Shown: piece after piece, positions 1 through 5,804 of the stretch
How the letters are laid out: each line of letters opens with the position of its first letter
Position numbering within the stretch: position 1 is the first letter of the stretch
Assembly: GCA_947090635.1 (NCBI GenBank)
Contig: CAMUOM010000015.1
Location: forward strand, 1 to 8,214
DNA length: 8,214 nt
Direction of reading: 5' to 3'
Source of the DNA: an uncultured Candidatus Saccharibacteria bacterium
Lineage (GTDB): Bacteria; Patescibacteriota; Saccharimonadia; Saccharimonadales; Saccharimonadaceae
Translations under genes and position numbers: made by a program
Notes under the pieces: model-generated
The model's database searches: none
Told to the model about the DNA's origin: nothing
What the model saw: the letters and a program-made list of their open reading frames with translations, nothing else

Positions 1-22
1 TAGGTAAGTTAATAATAAATCA

Positions 23-75
23 GCTATCCACGGAACTCCTGATTACTCGGGGTGGATAGCGCAGGAAAGGAGTTT
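23..75 (+). promoter_or_regulatory. rpsB leader hairpin with a possible pseudoknot over the Shine-Dalgarno
   Basis: Positions 23-31 (GCTATCCAC) and 52-60 (GTGGATAGC) form a perfect 9-bp stem around a 20-nt loop. Loop bases 34-40 (AACTCCT) are the exact reverse complement of 68-74 (AGGAGTT), which contains the rpsB Shine-Dalgarno; G33-U75 could add a wobble pair. The geometry fits an H-type pseudoknot with a 2-nt first loop and a 7-nt linker after the stem. When formed, it would hide the ribosome binding site. S2 is known to repress its own rpsB-tsf mRNA in E. coli through the 5' leader; a similar role here is inference, since homology to that leader cannot be judged by eye. The promoter must lie upstream of the window or in its first bases; I do not see a convincing one. 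Confidence 0.55.
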
Positions 76-78
76 GAG

Positions 79-810
79 GTGTCAAACGTTGACATTAAAC
101 AGCTATTTGAAGCTGGTGCCCACTTCGGCCACAAGACCGCTCGGTGGAACCCGCGCATGGCGCAATATATTTACGGTAAAAAGGACGGTGTGCATATCAT
201 CGACCTCGAGAAGACCGTAGCGCAGATTGAGGCTGCTCAGAAGTTTGTCGAGAGCGTAGCTGAGCGTGGTCGCCAAGTACTATTTGTTGGCACGAAGCAG
301 CAGGCAAAAGAGGTAACTGCCGAGGCTGCAACCGCTGCCGGTATGCCTTATGTTACCGAGCGCTGGCTTGGTGGTATGCTAACCAACCAAACCACTGTGG
401 TTGCACAGATTAAGAAGCTAAAGCTATTAGAGAAGCGCATGGCTAGCGGTGAGCTTGCCAGCCGCTACAACAAGCTCGAAGTACAGCACTTCCAAGAGGA
501 AATTAACGTCCTTAACACCCGCTATGGCGGCATCAAGGACATGCACGGCAAGCCAGGCGTACTCGTGGTACTAGACGCTGTGTCAGACCGCAACGCCATC
601 AACGAAGCTATTAAGCTAAACATCCCAGTGGTAGCCGTTTGTGACACCAACGCCGACCCGAAGGGCATCGACTATGTCATTCCAGCGAACGACGACGCAA
701 TCTCAACCTTGAAGCTTGTGGCGGGCTACCTCGCTGAAGCAGCTAAGGCTGGTAAAGAGAAGTCAGCTAAGGTTGCCGAAGAGCGCAAAGCTGCCAAGGG
801 CGACAAATAA
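79..810 (+). CDS. rpsB: 30S ribosomal protein S2
   Basis: S2 is a primary small-subunit ribosomal protein, bound late in assembly near the 30S head-body junction and needed for S1 docking where S1 exists. The protein is 243 residues, normal for bacterial S2. It has the N-terminal signature (LFEAGAHFGHKTARWNP), the central RWLGGMLTN block and the C-terminal PVVAVCDTNADP / IPANDDA block, ending in a Lys/Ala/Glu-rich basic tail. I chose the GTG at 79 because AAAGGAG (66-72) lies six bases upstream and the product then begins MSNVDIKQLFEAG, as S2 proteins do. An in-frame GTG at 52 lies in the leader stem and lacks a ribosome site. The gene is co-directional with tsf after 29 bases, the classic bacterial rpsB-tsf operon. 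Arginine codons are all CGN. Confidence 0.98.
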   Translation: MSNVDIKQLFEAGAHFGHKTARWNPRMAQYIYGKKDGVHIIDLEKTVAQIEAAQKFVESVAERGRQVLFVGTKQQAKEVTAEAATAAGMPYVTERWLGGMLTNQTTVVAQIKKLKLLEKRMASGELASRYNKLEVQHFQEEINVLNTRYGGIKDMHGKPGVLVVLDAVSDRNAINEAIKLNIPVVAVCDTNADPKGIDYVIPANDDAISTLKLVAGYLAEAAKAGKEKSAKVAEERKAAKGDK

Positions 811-839
811 TTAACTAATTTAACTAAGAAGGGGAGAAA

Positions 840-1451
840 ATGGGCGTTACATTAGACGAAATCCGCCGCCTACGCGAATTGTCTGGCGTTGGCTTAACTG
901 ATGCGAAGAAGGCACTTGTGGCCGCCAACGGCGACTTCGACAAGGCTTTGAAGGACATGCGCGAAAAGGGCCTCACCAAGGCTGAAAAGCGTTCTGAGCG
1001 CGAGGCGCGCGAGGGCTTGATTGAGTCCTACGTGCACGGTGGCCGCATTGGCGTCATCGTGGAGATGAACTGCGAGACCGACTTCGTGGCTCGCACCGAC
1101 AACTTCAAGGAATTGGCGCACGAGATTGCTATGCAGGTTGCTGCTATGCGGCCAAAGTGGGTGTCAGAAGATGACATTCCAGCGGAGGTGAAGGCGGCCA
1201 AGCGCGAAGAACTCGTGGCTGCTGCCAAGAGCGACCCGAAGAACGCGAACAAGCCAGCCGACATCCTAGATAAGATTATCGACGGCCAGCTCGCCAAGTA
1301 CTTCGGCGAACTAGTCTTGCTCGACCAAGCCTACTGGAAGGACGACACCAAGACTATCGCTACTCTCGTCAAAGAGAACATTGCAAAGCTTGGTGAAAAC
1401 ATTGTGATTCGTCGCTTTGCTCGCTTTGAGCTCGGCGTTACCGAAGACTAG
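840..1451 (+). CDS. tsf: Elongation factor Ts (short form)
   Basis: EF-Ts is the guanine nucleotide exchange factor that releases GDP from EF-Tu during translation elongation in the cytoplasm. The N-terminal UBA-like domain shows LRELSGVGLTDAKKAL (residues 11-26), with Ser where the family signature usually has Thr. The second signature EMNCETDFVAR (75-85) includes the TDFV loop that contacts EF-Tu. At 203 residues it is close to the short Thermus-type factor and well below the roughly 280 residues of E. coli, so one core half and the coiled-coil insertion seem absent or reduced; this is typical of small-genome lineages. The ATG at 840 follows AAGGGGAG (829-836). It is the second gene of the operon and is closed by the terminator at 1466-1494. 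Confidence 0.98.
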   Translation: MGVTLDEIRRLRELSGVGLTDAKKALVAANGDFDKALKDMREKGLTKAEKRSEREAREGLIESYVHGGRIGVIVEMNCETDFVARTDNFKELAHEIAMQVAAMRPKWVSEDDIPAEVKAAKREELVAAAKSDPKNANKPADILDKIIDGQLAKYFGELVLLDQAYWKDDTKTIATLVKENIAKLGENIVIRRFARFELGVTED

Positions 1452-1465
1452 TCTGAGATTTTAGT

Positions 1466-1494
1466 AAAATACCCCTCGCATGAGGGGTATTTTT
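1466..1494 (+). terminator. Intrinsic terminator of rpsB-tsf
   Basis: A 12-bp perfect inverted repeat (AAAATACCCCTC 1466-1477, GAGGGGTATTTT 1482-1493) with loop GCAT starts 15 bases after the tsf stop. The GC-rich core is followed by a T run. The matching A run on the other side means it could also stop minus-strand transcription. Confidence 0.93.
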
Positions 1495-1613
1495 AGTAGT
1501 AATGGTAGGGCAAAGCGCGCGATTTGTACACTCGCTTGGGTGAGGTAACAGACTATACTTGTCAGTCGGTGATGTAGCGCCGAGCTTAGCGCCAAATAAC
1601 CAAATAACCAAAT
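1495..1613. other. Intergenic spacer between convergent units; (CCAAATAA)3 tandem repeat
   Basis: This stretch separates the rpsB-tsf terminator from the terminator of the convergent minus-strand gene. I see no gene or RNA in it. Its one clear structure is three perfect tandem copies of CCAAATAA at 1592-1599, 1600-1607 and 1608-1615. On the minus strand these directly continue the U-rich tail of the neighbouring terminator. TAGCGCC also occurs twice nearby (1575-1595). Confidence 0.7.
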
Positions 1614-1638
1614 AAAAAGCCCCACCGAAGTGGGGCTT
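1614..1638 (-). terminator. UUCG-loop intrinsic terminator of the first DUF805-like gene
   Basis: On the minus strand this is a 9-bp stem AAGCCCCAC/GTGGGGCTT closed by a cUUCGg tetraloop, an unusually stable RNA loop, followed by TTTTTATTTGG. It begins 16 bases after the stop codon of the gene at 1654-2664. The 16-base core recurs after the next two minus-strand genes. Confidence 0.93.
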
Positions 1639-1653
1639 GAGTGGTTAATCTTA

Positions 1654-2664
1654 TTATTGGGCTGTGCCAATGTTGAACTTAACATAGCGTGGTTTGCTGA
1701 AGTCGCCACCCGAAGGGGCAAAACCAATCCAAAGCAACAGGAAGAACGCATAGATAAACGGCGAGAATATCCTAAGTATTATTCCGGTTGGGCCGAAGGC
1801 ATTCCAAATCGGTAGTAGAATCAGCAAGAAGCCAGGCAAGTATCCCCAGGCTAGTAAACGCTGTGTTCCTCTGCCAACATCCGCCGCACGACGACGCGTG
1901 ATTATAATGTTAAGGACGATGGCGTAGAGTACAATGATGACGGTCAGCGGGCATGAGCCGAATAGCAAGCAGGCAGCTGCGGCAATGGCAATTTGTATGA
2001 GGCAGCCCCAGAAGTAAGTAACGCGGTCGCAAAGTCCACCCATGGTAATCGGTATCAGAACGGTGTCAAACAAGATGTTGAGCGGCGTGTGAACCGGTTC
2101 ATAAACTAGTGTCTTAAGATGACGCCGTTGACCGGCTGTCGCAAAGGCGTTGTTTGGCTGAGGCTGGAACGGTTGCTGTTGGCCATAATTATAACCACTG
2201 TTAGGTGGGTAACTCATAGCCGGCGGAACCGATGCTCCGTAGTAGCCATCATTAGGCATAGCGCGGTTGGCGTTGGCTTGCGGCGGCGCATAGCCATAGC
2301 CATTTGGCGCGGGCTGGTTGGGCGCAGGCTGCGTATAACCATTTGGTACGGGCGCACCGTAGTATCCAGCGTTAGGCTGGTTGTAATAACTGCCTGGCGC
2401 AGCGGCTTGGTAATAGCCGTTTTGCATGAGTGGCTGTTGGCCGCCGGTTGGTGGCGCATAGTAGCCGTTGTTAGGCGGCATTGGCGCTTGCCCGTAGTAG
2501 TTATTTGGCGCGGTCGGCGCGTTGGTCGACTGGGCATAGTAGGCGTTGCCATTATTTAGTGCTGGTGGAACTCCAGCCGTTTGGTTGGTGCTATCGTCCG
2601 GCGTGTTAAGCTGGTTATTGCCAGCCGTTGGCGTAGACGGCATGCCTTGATTGTAGTTGTCCAT
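1654..2664 (-). CDS. DUF805-like membrane protein with Tyr/Asn/Pro-rich N-terminal tail
   Basis: The 336-residue product has two parts. Residues 1-178 are low-complexity and rich in Asn, Gln, Pro, Gly and Tyr, with recurring NGYY/GYYGA/YYGQ motifs; this part should be disordered and cytoplasmic or surface-exposed. Residues about 205-336 hold four predicted membrane helices (roughly 218-236, 239-256, 273-288, 294-315), an arginine-rich loop TRRRAADVG (256-264) and the C-terminal PRYVKF. CDRVTYFW (212-219) resembles the family's R-x-x-[FY]-W entry. The resemblance to DUF805 is moderate and clearer in its paralogs downstream of the promoter at 3524 and 4239. Function is unknown. ATG 2664 is preceded by TAGGAGTT eight bases away, behind its own promoter and with its own terminator. 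The tail looks intact, with no signal peptide. Confidence 0.85.
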   Translation of the reverse strand: MDNYNQGMPSTPTAGNNQLNTPDDSTNQTAGVPPALNNGNAYYAQSTNAPTAPNNYYGQAPMPPNNGYYAPPTGGQQPLMQNGYYQAAAPGSYYNQPNAGYYGAPVPNGYTQPAPNQPAPNGYGYAPPQANANRAMPNDGYYGASVPPAMSYPPNSGYNYGQQQPFQPQPNNAFATAGQRRHLKTLVYEPVHTPLNILFDTVLIPITMGGLCDRVTYFWGCLIQIAIAAAACLLFGSCPLTVIIVLYAIVLNIIITRRRAADVGRGTQRLLAWGYLPGFLLILLPIWNAFGPTGIILRIFSPFIYAFFLLLWIGFAPSGGDFSKPRYVKFNIGTAQ

Positions 2665-2717
2665 AAGATCAACTCCTAAATAGAAGGAACATACCAGCGG
2701 GCGCCGGTAATAACCGT

Positions 2718-2746
2718 ATTCTACAATGTTATAATGCTATTGTCAA
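2718..2746 (-). promoter_or_regulatory. Sigma-70-type promoter for the gene at 1654-2664
   Basis: On the minus strand it reads TTGACA (2741-2746), a 17-bp spacer, then TAGAAT (2718-2723). The -35 is a perfect consensus and the -10 is one base off. The start codon follows about 50 bases later. The -35 lies six bases beyond the hairpin that ends the preceding gene. Confidence 0.85.
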
Positions 2747-2772
2747 TGAAAAGACCCCACCGAAGTGGGGTC
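2747..2772 (-). terminator. UUCG-loop terminator of the second DUF805-like gene
   Basis: An 8-bp stem GACCCCAC/GTGGGGTC (2753-2772) with the cUUCGg loop on the minus strand is followed by CTTTTCA. It starts five bases after the stop codon of the gene at 2778-3458 and shares its 16-base core with the hairpins at 1617-1638 and 3560-3577. Confidence 0.9.
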
Positions 2773-2777
2773 AAAAG

Positions 2778-3458
2778 CTAGTGCCGACCAAAATGATTCC
2801 AGTGAAAAACCATGTAACCCGGCTTGCCGGAGTAGTTCACAGGAGATTTGAAGGCGGCTAGCAAAGAAGGTATTAGTATGAAGATGGGTGGCACCAAAGT
2901 GTGAAGCAATTTTCCCAAGAAAGGAATGAGGGCTTCTAGTGGTGGTACGATGCAAGCGAGCAGGAATACTCCTGTGACGATAGCCATCATAGCCAGTTCA
3001 GAATTGGTGTCCCGCAGACGTCTCACAGCTAATGCTAGTTGCGCTAAGACAAAGTAAACTGCCAGCAAGAAGGTTAGAATCAATGCGAGCATTGAGAGAA
3101 ACCAAGCTGTGCCGCCGCTTACGCCATTCATCATAATGCGATTACGAATGCGGTAGAAGACCCCCGACAATTTAGTGCTGGCAATAATCAAAGCGATATA
3201 GCCAAGCCAGAAGTCGAGGCGGGTGCAGCAGGTGTCGAAGCGCCAGAAGGAGAAGAACGTTTGTCCAAAAAAGTTGCCAATGCCATGTACTGGCGTGCTG
3301 CTTAGAGTAATAAAGCCACGAGACGAATTGTATCGCGGTTGGCTTACTGTTTGCGGCTGTGGCTTAACTGATGTTGGGCGATTTACTTCTCGTGGTTGCC
3401 TTGTTGTCCTCTGCGGCTGCTGCCGAGCGGCCGCGTTAGGTTTACGGGTATACATCAT
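2778..3458 (-). CDS. DUF805-like membrane protein with basic N-terminal tail
   Basis: This 226-residue protein is the clearest DUF805 match in the window: TRLDFWLGYIAL (79-90) and the loop AVRRLRDTNS (144-153) fit the family's R-x-E-F-W and R-R-L-x-D motifs. Residues 1-45 form a short Arg/Gln/Pro/Thr-rich, strongly basic tail. Membrane helices are predicted near 84-100, 117-143, 155-172 and 186-203, and the end carries KPGYMVFHW, matching the PRYLAFHW end of its neighbour. The start is ATG 3458 because TAGGAG lies eight bases upstream; an upstream in-frame ATG at 3494 has no ribosome site. DUF805 proteins are inner-membrane proteins of unknown role. The tail uses some AGG arginine codons, unlike rpsB-tsf. 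It is its own unit, flanked by promoter and terminator. Confidence 0.87.
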   Translation of the reverse strand: MMYTRKPNAAARQQPQRTTRQPREVNRPTSVKPQPQTVSQPRYNSSRGFITLSSTPVHGIGNFFGQTFFSFWRFDTCCTRLDFWLGYIALIIASTKLSGVFYRIRNRIMMNGVSGGTAWFLSMLALILTFLLAVYFVLAQLALAVRRLRDTNSELAMMAIVTGVFLLACIVPPLEALIPFLGKLLHTLVPPIFILIPSLLAAFKSPVNYSGKPGYMVFHWNHFGRH

Positions 3459-3523
3459 AATATCAGCTCCTAGTAGTAAGGTACGTTGCGGCATAGCATA
3501 AGTGTAATGTCGCGAATACTAAC

Positions 3524-3552
3524 ATTATACAACAATAACGCCTATTTGTCAA
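3524..3552 (-). promoter_or_regulatory. Full-consensus sigma-70-type promoter for the gene at 2778-3458
   Basis: The minus strand reads TTGACA (3547-3552), exactly 17 bp, then TATAAT (3524-3529). Both elements match consensus perfectly, predicting strong constitutive transcription. The -35 overlaps the tail of the preceding terminator. Confidence 0.92.
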
Positions 3553-3577
3553 TAAGAAGGCCCCACCGAAGTGGGGC
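3553..3577 (-). terminator. UUCG-loop terminator of the third DUF805-like gene
   Basis: A 7-bp stem GCCCCAC/GTGGGGC (3560-3577) with the cUUCGg loop on the minus strand is followed by CCTTCTTATTG. The U-tract is weaker than in the two related hairpins, so some read-through into the next gene is possible. It lies 27 bases after the stop of the gene at 3605-4183. Confidence 0.8.
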
Positions 3578-3604
3578 AGATGTCTATCAGAGAGCAAATG
3601 AAGT

Positions 3605-4183
3605 TTACCAATGGAATGCCAAGTAGCGTGGCTGCTCATTTGTCTTGTTAGACGGTGTGATGGCTGCAATAGCCCAAGTTGCGAGAAGCGCAAATTCGGC
3701 AATAATCAACGAGATTTGTGCAATCTCAGGAGAGAATTGATTGACTAGCGCGCTGAAGAGGAGCGATATTGCAAATATCGCAGCTAAGCAGAGACCGGTC
3801 ATCGATTTTGCGTCGCGCAAGCGACGGGTAAGCAGTAACACACCTGCAAAGCAGAGATAGCCAAGCGCAAACATGGCTGCCAATGATACGATGCCTAACA
3901 TGAGGGCGGCCAATGTGTCGATAAAATCGGCATTTGGCGTGGCGCACATGTGGCTGGTCGCAATGGTGATTAACAGAGGAGCAACGCTGGCAATGGCGAG
4001 GGAAACCGAACCGAAAAGGAATTCGAGACGGCTAGCGCACAGGCCTTTGTCGAAGCGTCCGCAGAATGACTGACTGACTAGGTTGCCAAACGTGCAGACT
4101 GGGCGGCGAGTAAGTTCAATGAATTTACGAGCGCTGGTTGCTTGAGTTGGACGGGTTGCGACCGATGGTGTGGAAACTAACAT
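3605..4183 (-). CDS. DUF805-like membrane protein, short tail
   Basis: The product is 192 residues with a short Thr/Ser/Pro tail (1-20). A Cys-bearing segment CASRLEFLFG (49-58) leads into the first of about four helices (57-75, 89-117, 129-147, 157-175). The loop TRRLRDAKSMTG (119-130) and the C-terminal PRYLAFHW align with the two neighbouring paralogs, supporting DUF805-like membership. Function is unknown. I place the start at ATG 4183, five bases after AAGAGA, a weaker ribosome site than in its paralogs. An in-frame ATG at 4210 would add nine residues but has no purine-rich site before it. It is transcribed alone from the promoter at 4239-4267. Compared with its neighbours the tail is strongly shortened, so it may be near the minimal form of the family here. 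Confidence 0.85.
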   Translation of the reverse strand: MLVSTPSVATRPTQATSARKFIELTRRPVCTFGNLVSQSFCGRFDKGLCASRLEFLFGSVSLAIASVAPLLITIATSHMCATPNADFIDTLAALMLGIVSLAAMFALGYLCFAGVLLLTRRLRDAKSMTGLCLAAIFAISLLFSALVNQFSPEIAQISLIIAEFALLATWAIAAITPSNKTNEQPRYLAFHW

Positions 4184-4238
4184 TTTAATCTCTTTCGACG
4201 TAATGTACATTAGTAGTAGGATTACTGCTAATGCTTAT

Positions 4239-4267
4239 AACATAGCATATTTTTGGCATTTTGTCAA
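4239..4267 (-). promoter_or_regulatory. Sigma-70-type promoter for the gene at 3605-4183
   Basis: The minus strand reads TTGACA (4262-4267), 17 bp, then TATGTT (4239-4244). It is the third promoter of this series with an identical -35 and the same spacing. The roughly 130 bases between it and the next hairpin (4268-4396) hold nothing I can identify. Confidence 0.8.
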
Positions 4268-4396
4268 TGTACTTACTGAGGTAGCGGCGAGTGATGGCTT
4301 GCGACGCTTAGCGTGGCTTATGGCGATTGGATGGGGTAATTACGGCTGCGGCTTGAGCAGGGTCGGCTTGGTGGCTGTGGGTATGTGTGGACAGCC

Positions 4397-4423
4397 AAAA
4401 AGCCTTGCGGTGAGCGCAAGGCT
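4397..4423 (-). terminator. Intrinsic terminator of the P/Q-rich gene
   Basis: A perfect 9-bp inverted repeat (AGCCTTGCG 4401-4409, CGCAAGGCT 4415-4423) with a 5-nt loop is followed on the minus strand by TTTTTGG. It lies about 40 bases after the stop of the gene at 4465-5748. Sequence and loop differ from the UUCG hairpins further left. Confidence 0.9.
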
Positions 4424-4464
4424 GAGCTGGCAGCTAATGACTAGCTTGGTGAATTTAGTGAAAA

Positions 4465-5748
4465 TTATTTGCCGAATTTTGATTTAAAGCGAGCAAATAG
4501 CCCACCACTATTTCCGCCAGCCGGTTTTTGCGGCATCGGCTGACCAGATTGCATCGGCTGCATCGGCGGCAGCGGTTGGTTTGTTTGGTTCGGTGCCGGC
4601 ATCATTGGCTGATTAGAGGCCGGCGTTGGCATAGGGGCTGCCCCGTATGGATTAGGCAAAGGACCAGGTTGCATTGGCTGCATTGGCTGGTTCGCTTGGT
4701 TCGGCATTGATGGCATCGCTTGACCAGGGGCTGGCATCTGTGGTGGTATGCCGTAAGGATAGGCCGGTGGCATCGGCAAGTGTTCTGGATTTGGCGCTTG
4801 AGGCTCCGATGTTGGCTCGGCTGCTGCGGGCTGATTTTGTGGCTGTGGTTGCTGCCAAGATTGATTTGCCGCTGGGCTGTTAGCTGAATTGTATGCGGTG
4901 TTTGCCGCTGGCTCCGAGGTTTGATTTGCTATCGGTTGCTGCCAAGCGGTCTCAGGCGTTGAGTTTAAGGCTGGCTGTTGCGCTTCTGGCGCGGCTTGTG
5001 GCTGTGGCTGCTGCCAATTTGCCTCAGCTTGCGGCTGTTGTGGCGGTGTTTGCTGCTGCTGTGGTTGCTGCCAGCTGGCTTCAGCTTGTGGCTGTGGCTG
5101 CTGCCAATTTGCCTCAGCTTGTGGCTGTTGTGGCGGTGTTTGCTGTTGCTGCCAAGAGGTTTGCGCTTCTGGTGCAGTCTGTGCTACTGGCTGCTGCCAA
5201 GATTGATTTGCTGCCTCAGCTTGTGGTTGTGACGCGATGTGTGGCAGTTCAGACATTGGTGACATGTCCGGTTCTTGCGGCACTTGAGGCTCGGCTGCTT
5301 CGATTGGCTGCGCTTCTGGTGTAGTCTGCAACTGAGGTAGCGGCGGCATTTGCGGCATCTGTGGACCTTGCGGCGCGGCCGGTTCAAGTAATTGCCCTGG
5401 CACTTGATTTGGTGCGACTATGGTCGGTGGGAAAGCTGGCGCCGGCTGGATTGGCTGCGGCGTCACTGGCTTGATGCTGGCTGTCATTTGCGTGGGGATA
5501 CCCACTGGTATGCTTGGTTGCATGCGGCGCAACGGCTCAGATAGCTGTGAAATATTACTGCTATCGTAGATATCAAAGTCGTCAATGTTGCTGAAGCTGC
5601 TTGAGCTGGTGTCAACTTGAGTCGAAGCTTGAGCCTTGGCTGGCAGCGAAGTGTCTTGTGGTTGCGTTTTTGTAATAGGCTTGCCGATTGGCGAAAGCTG
5701 CACGCCTTGGAAGGGGCTACTGGTTGATTGATTGTTTTCGTTTTGCAT
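4465..5748 (-). CDS. Low-complexity Pro/Gln-rich protein, function unknown
   Basis: The 427-residue product has no recognisable folded domain, signal peptide or membrane helix. Residues 1-75 are Ser/Gln/Asp-rich. Residues 95-175 are Pro-rich. Residues 180-305 are built on SWQQP/NWQQPQ units including a near-exact duplication (about 198-252), and residues 325-405 are a Pro/Met-rich MQPMQ/NQP stretch. It ends in a glycine hinge and a basic, possibly amphipathic segment GGLFARFKSKFGK, which could touch membrane lipid (inference). ATG 5748 follows AAGGAT. Its promoter and first residues (MQN) resemble those of the broken DUF805-like gene just upstream, suggesting an N-terminal tail paralog that lost or never had the membrane domain. 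Regularly spaced Trp in a disordered Gln/Pro matrix could serve as binding stickers. I do not know its role. Confidence 0.82.
   Translation of the reverse strand: MQNENNQSTSSPFQGVQLSPIGKPITKTQPQDTSLPAKAQASTQVDTSSSSFSNIDDFDIYDSSNISQLSEPLRRMQPSIPVGIPTQMTASIKPVTPQPIQPAPAFPPTIVAPNQVPGQLLEPAAPQGPQMPQMPPLPQLQTTPEAQPIEAAEPQVPQEPDMSPMSELPHIASQPQAEAANQSWQQPVAQTAPEAQTSWQQQQTPPQQPQAEANWQQPQPQAEASWQQPQQQQTPPQQPQAEANWQQPQPQAAPEAQQPALNSTPETAWQQPIANQTSEPAANTAYNSANSPAANQSWQQPQPQNQPAAAEPTSEPQAPNPEHLPMPPAYPYGIPPQMPAPGQAMPSMPNQANQPMQPMQPGPLPNPYGAAPMPTPASNQPMMPAPNQTNQPLPPMQPMQSGQPMPQKPAGGNSGGLFARFKSKFGK
4994..5155 (-). repeat. 90-bp tandem duplication inside the P/Q-rich gene
   Basis: The stretch starting at 4994 recurs at 5084, a 90-bp offset, with only a couple of single-base differences for about 60 bases. 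The right-hand copy then lacks 9 bases. Both copies encode TPPQQPQAEANWQQPQPQ. The in-frame offset means copy-number change would keep the reading frame. Confidence 0.85.
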
Positions 5749-5768
5749 GGTTATCCTTACTTACCTAT

Positions 5769-5797
5769 ATCTTAACGCAACTTAGCGCTGAACGCAA
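5769..5797 (-). promoter_or_regulatory. Promoter of the P/Q-rich gene, second promoter type
   Basis: The minus strand reads TTGCGT (5792-5797), 17 bp, TAAGAT (5769-5774), then ATAGGTAA. The promoter upstream of 6965 has the same layout (TTGCAC, 17 bp, TAAGAT, ATAAGTAA), which supports both. It lies directly after the stop codon of the upstream gene, with no terminator seen between, so read-through may also supply this gene. Confidence 0.65.
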
Positions 5798-5804
5798 ACG
5801 GAAG

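Noticed and set aside
52..78. Upstream in-frame GTG start for rpsB adding nine residues
   Set aside because: It lies inside the leader stem, has no ribosome site, and would place the real Shine-Dalgarno inside the coding region.
1554..1559. TATACT as a possible plus-strand promoter after tsf
   Set aside because: There is no -35 at a workable distance, and only a convergent terminator lies downstream.
2119..2559. Plus-strand open frame of 146 codons, Val/Arg/Trp-rich
   Set aside because: It is the complement of the Asn/Tyr/Pro-rich tail of the gene at 1654-2664, with no supporting signals.
3459..3494. Upstream ATG at 3494 for the second DUF805-like gene
   Set aside because: It would put the good TAGGAG site within the coding region, and it has no site of its own.
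4893..5324. Plus-strand open frame of 143 codons, Leu/Ala/Val-rich and seemingly membrane-like
   Set aside because: It is antisense to the CAG/CCA-rich repeats of the P/Q-rich gene; the hydrophobic look is a by-product of reading those codons backwards, and it has no ribosome site or promoter.
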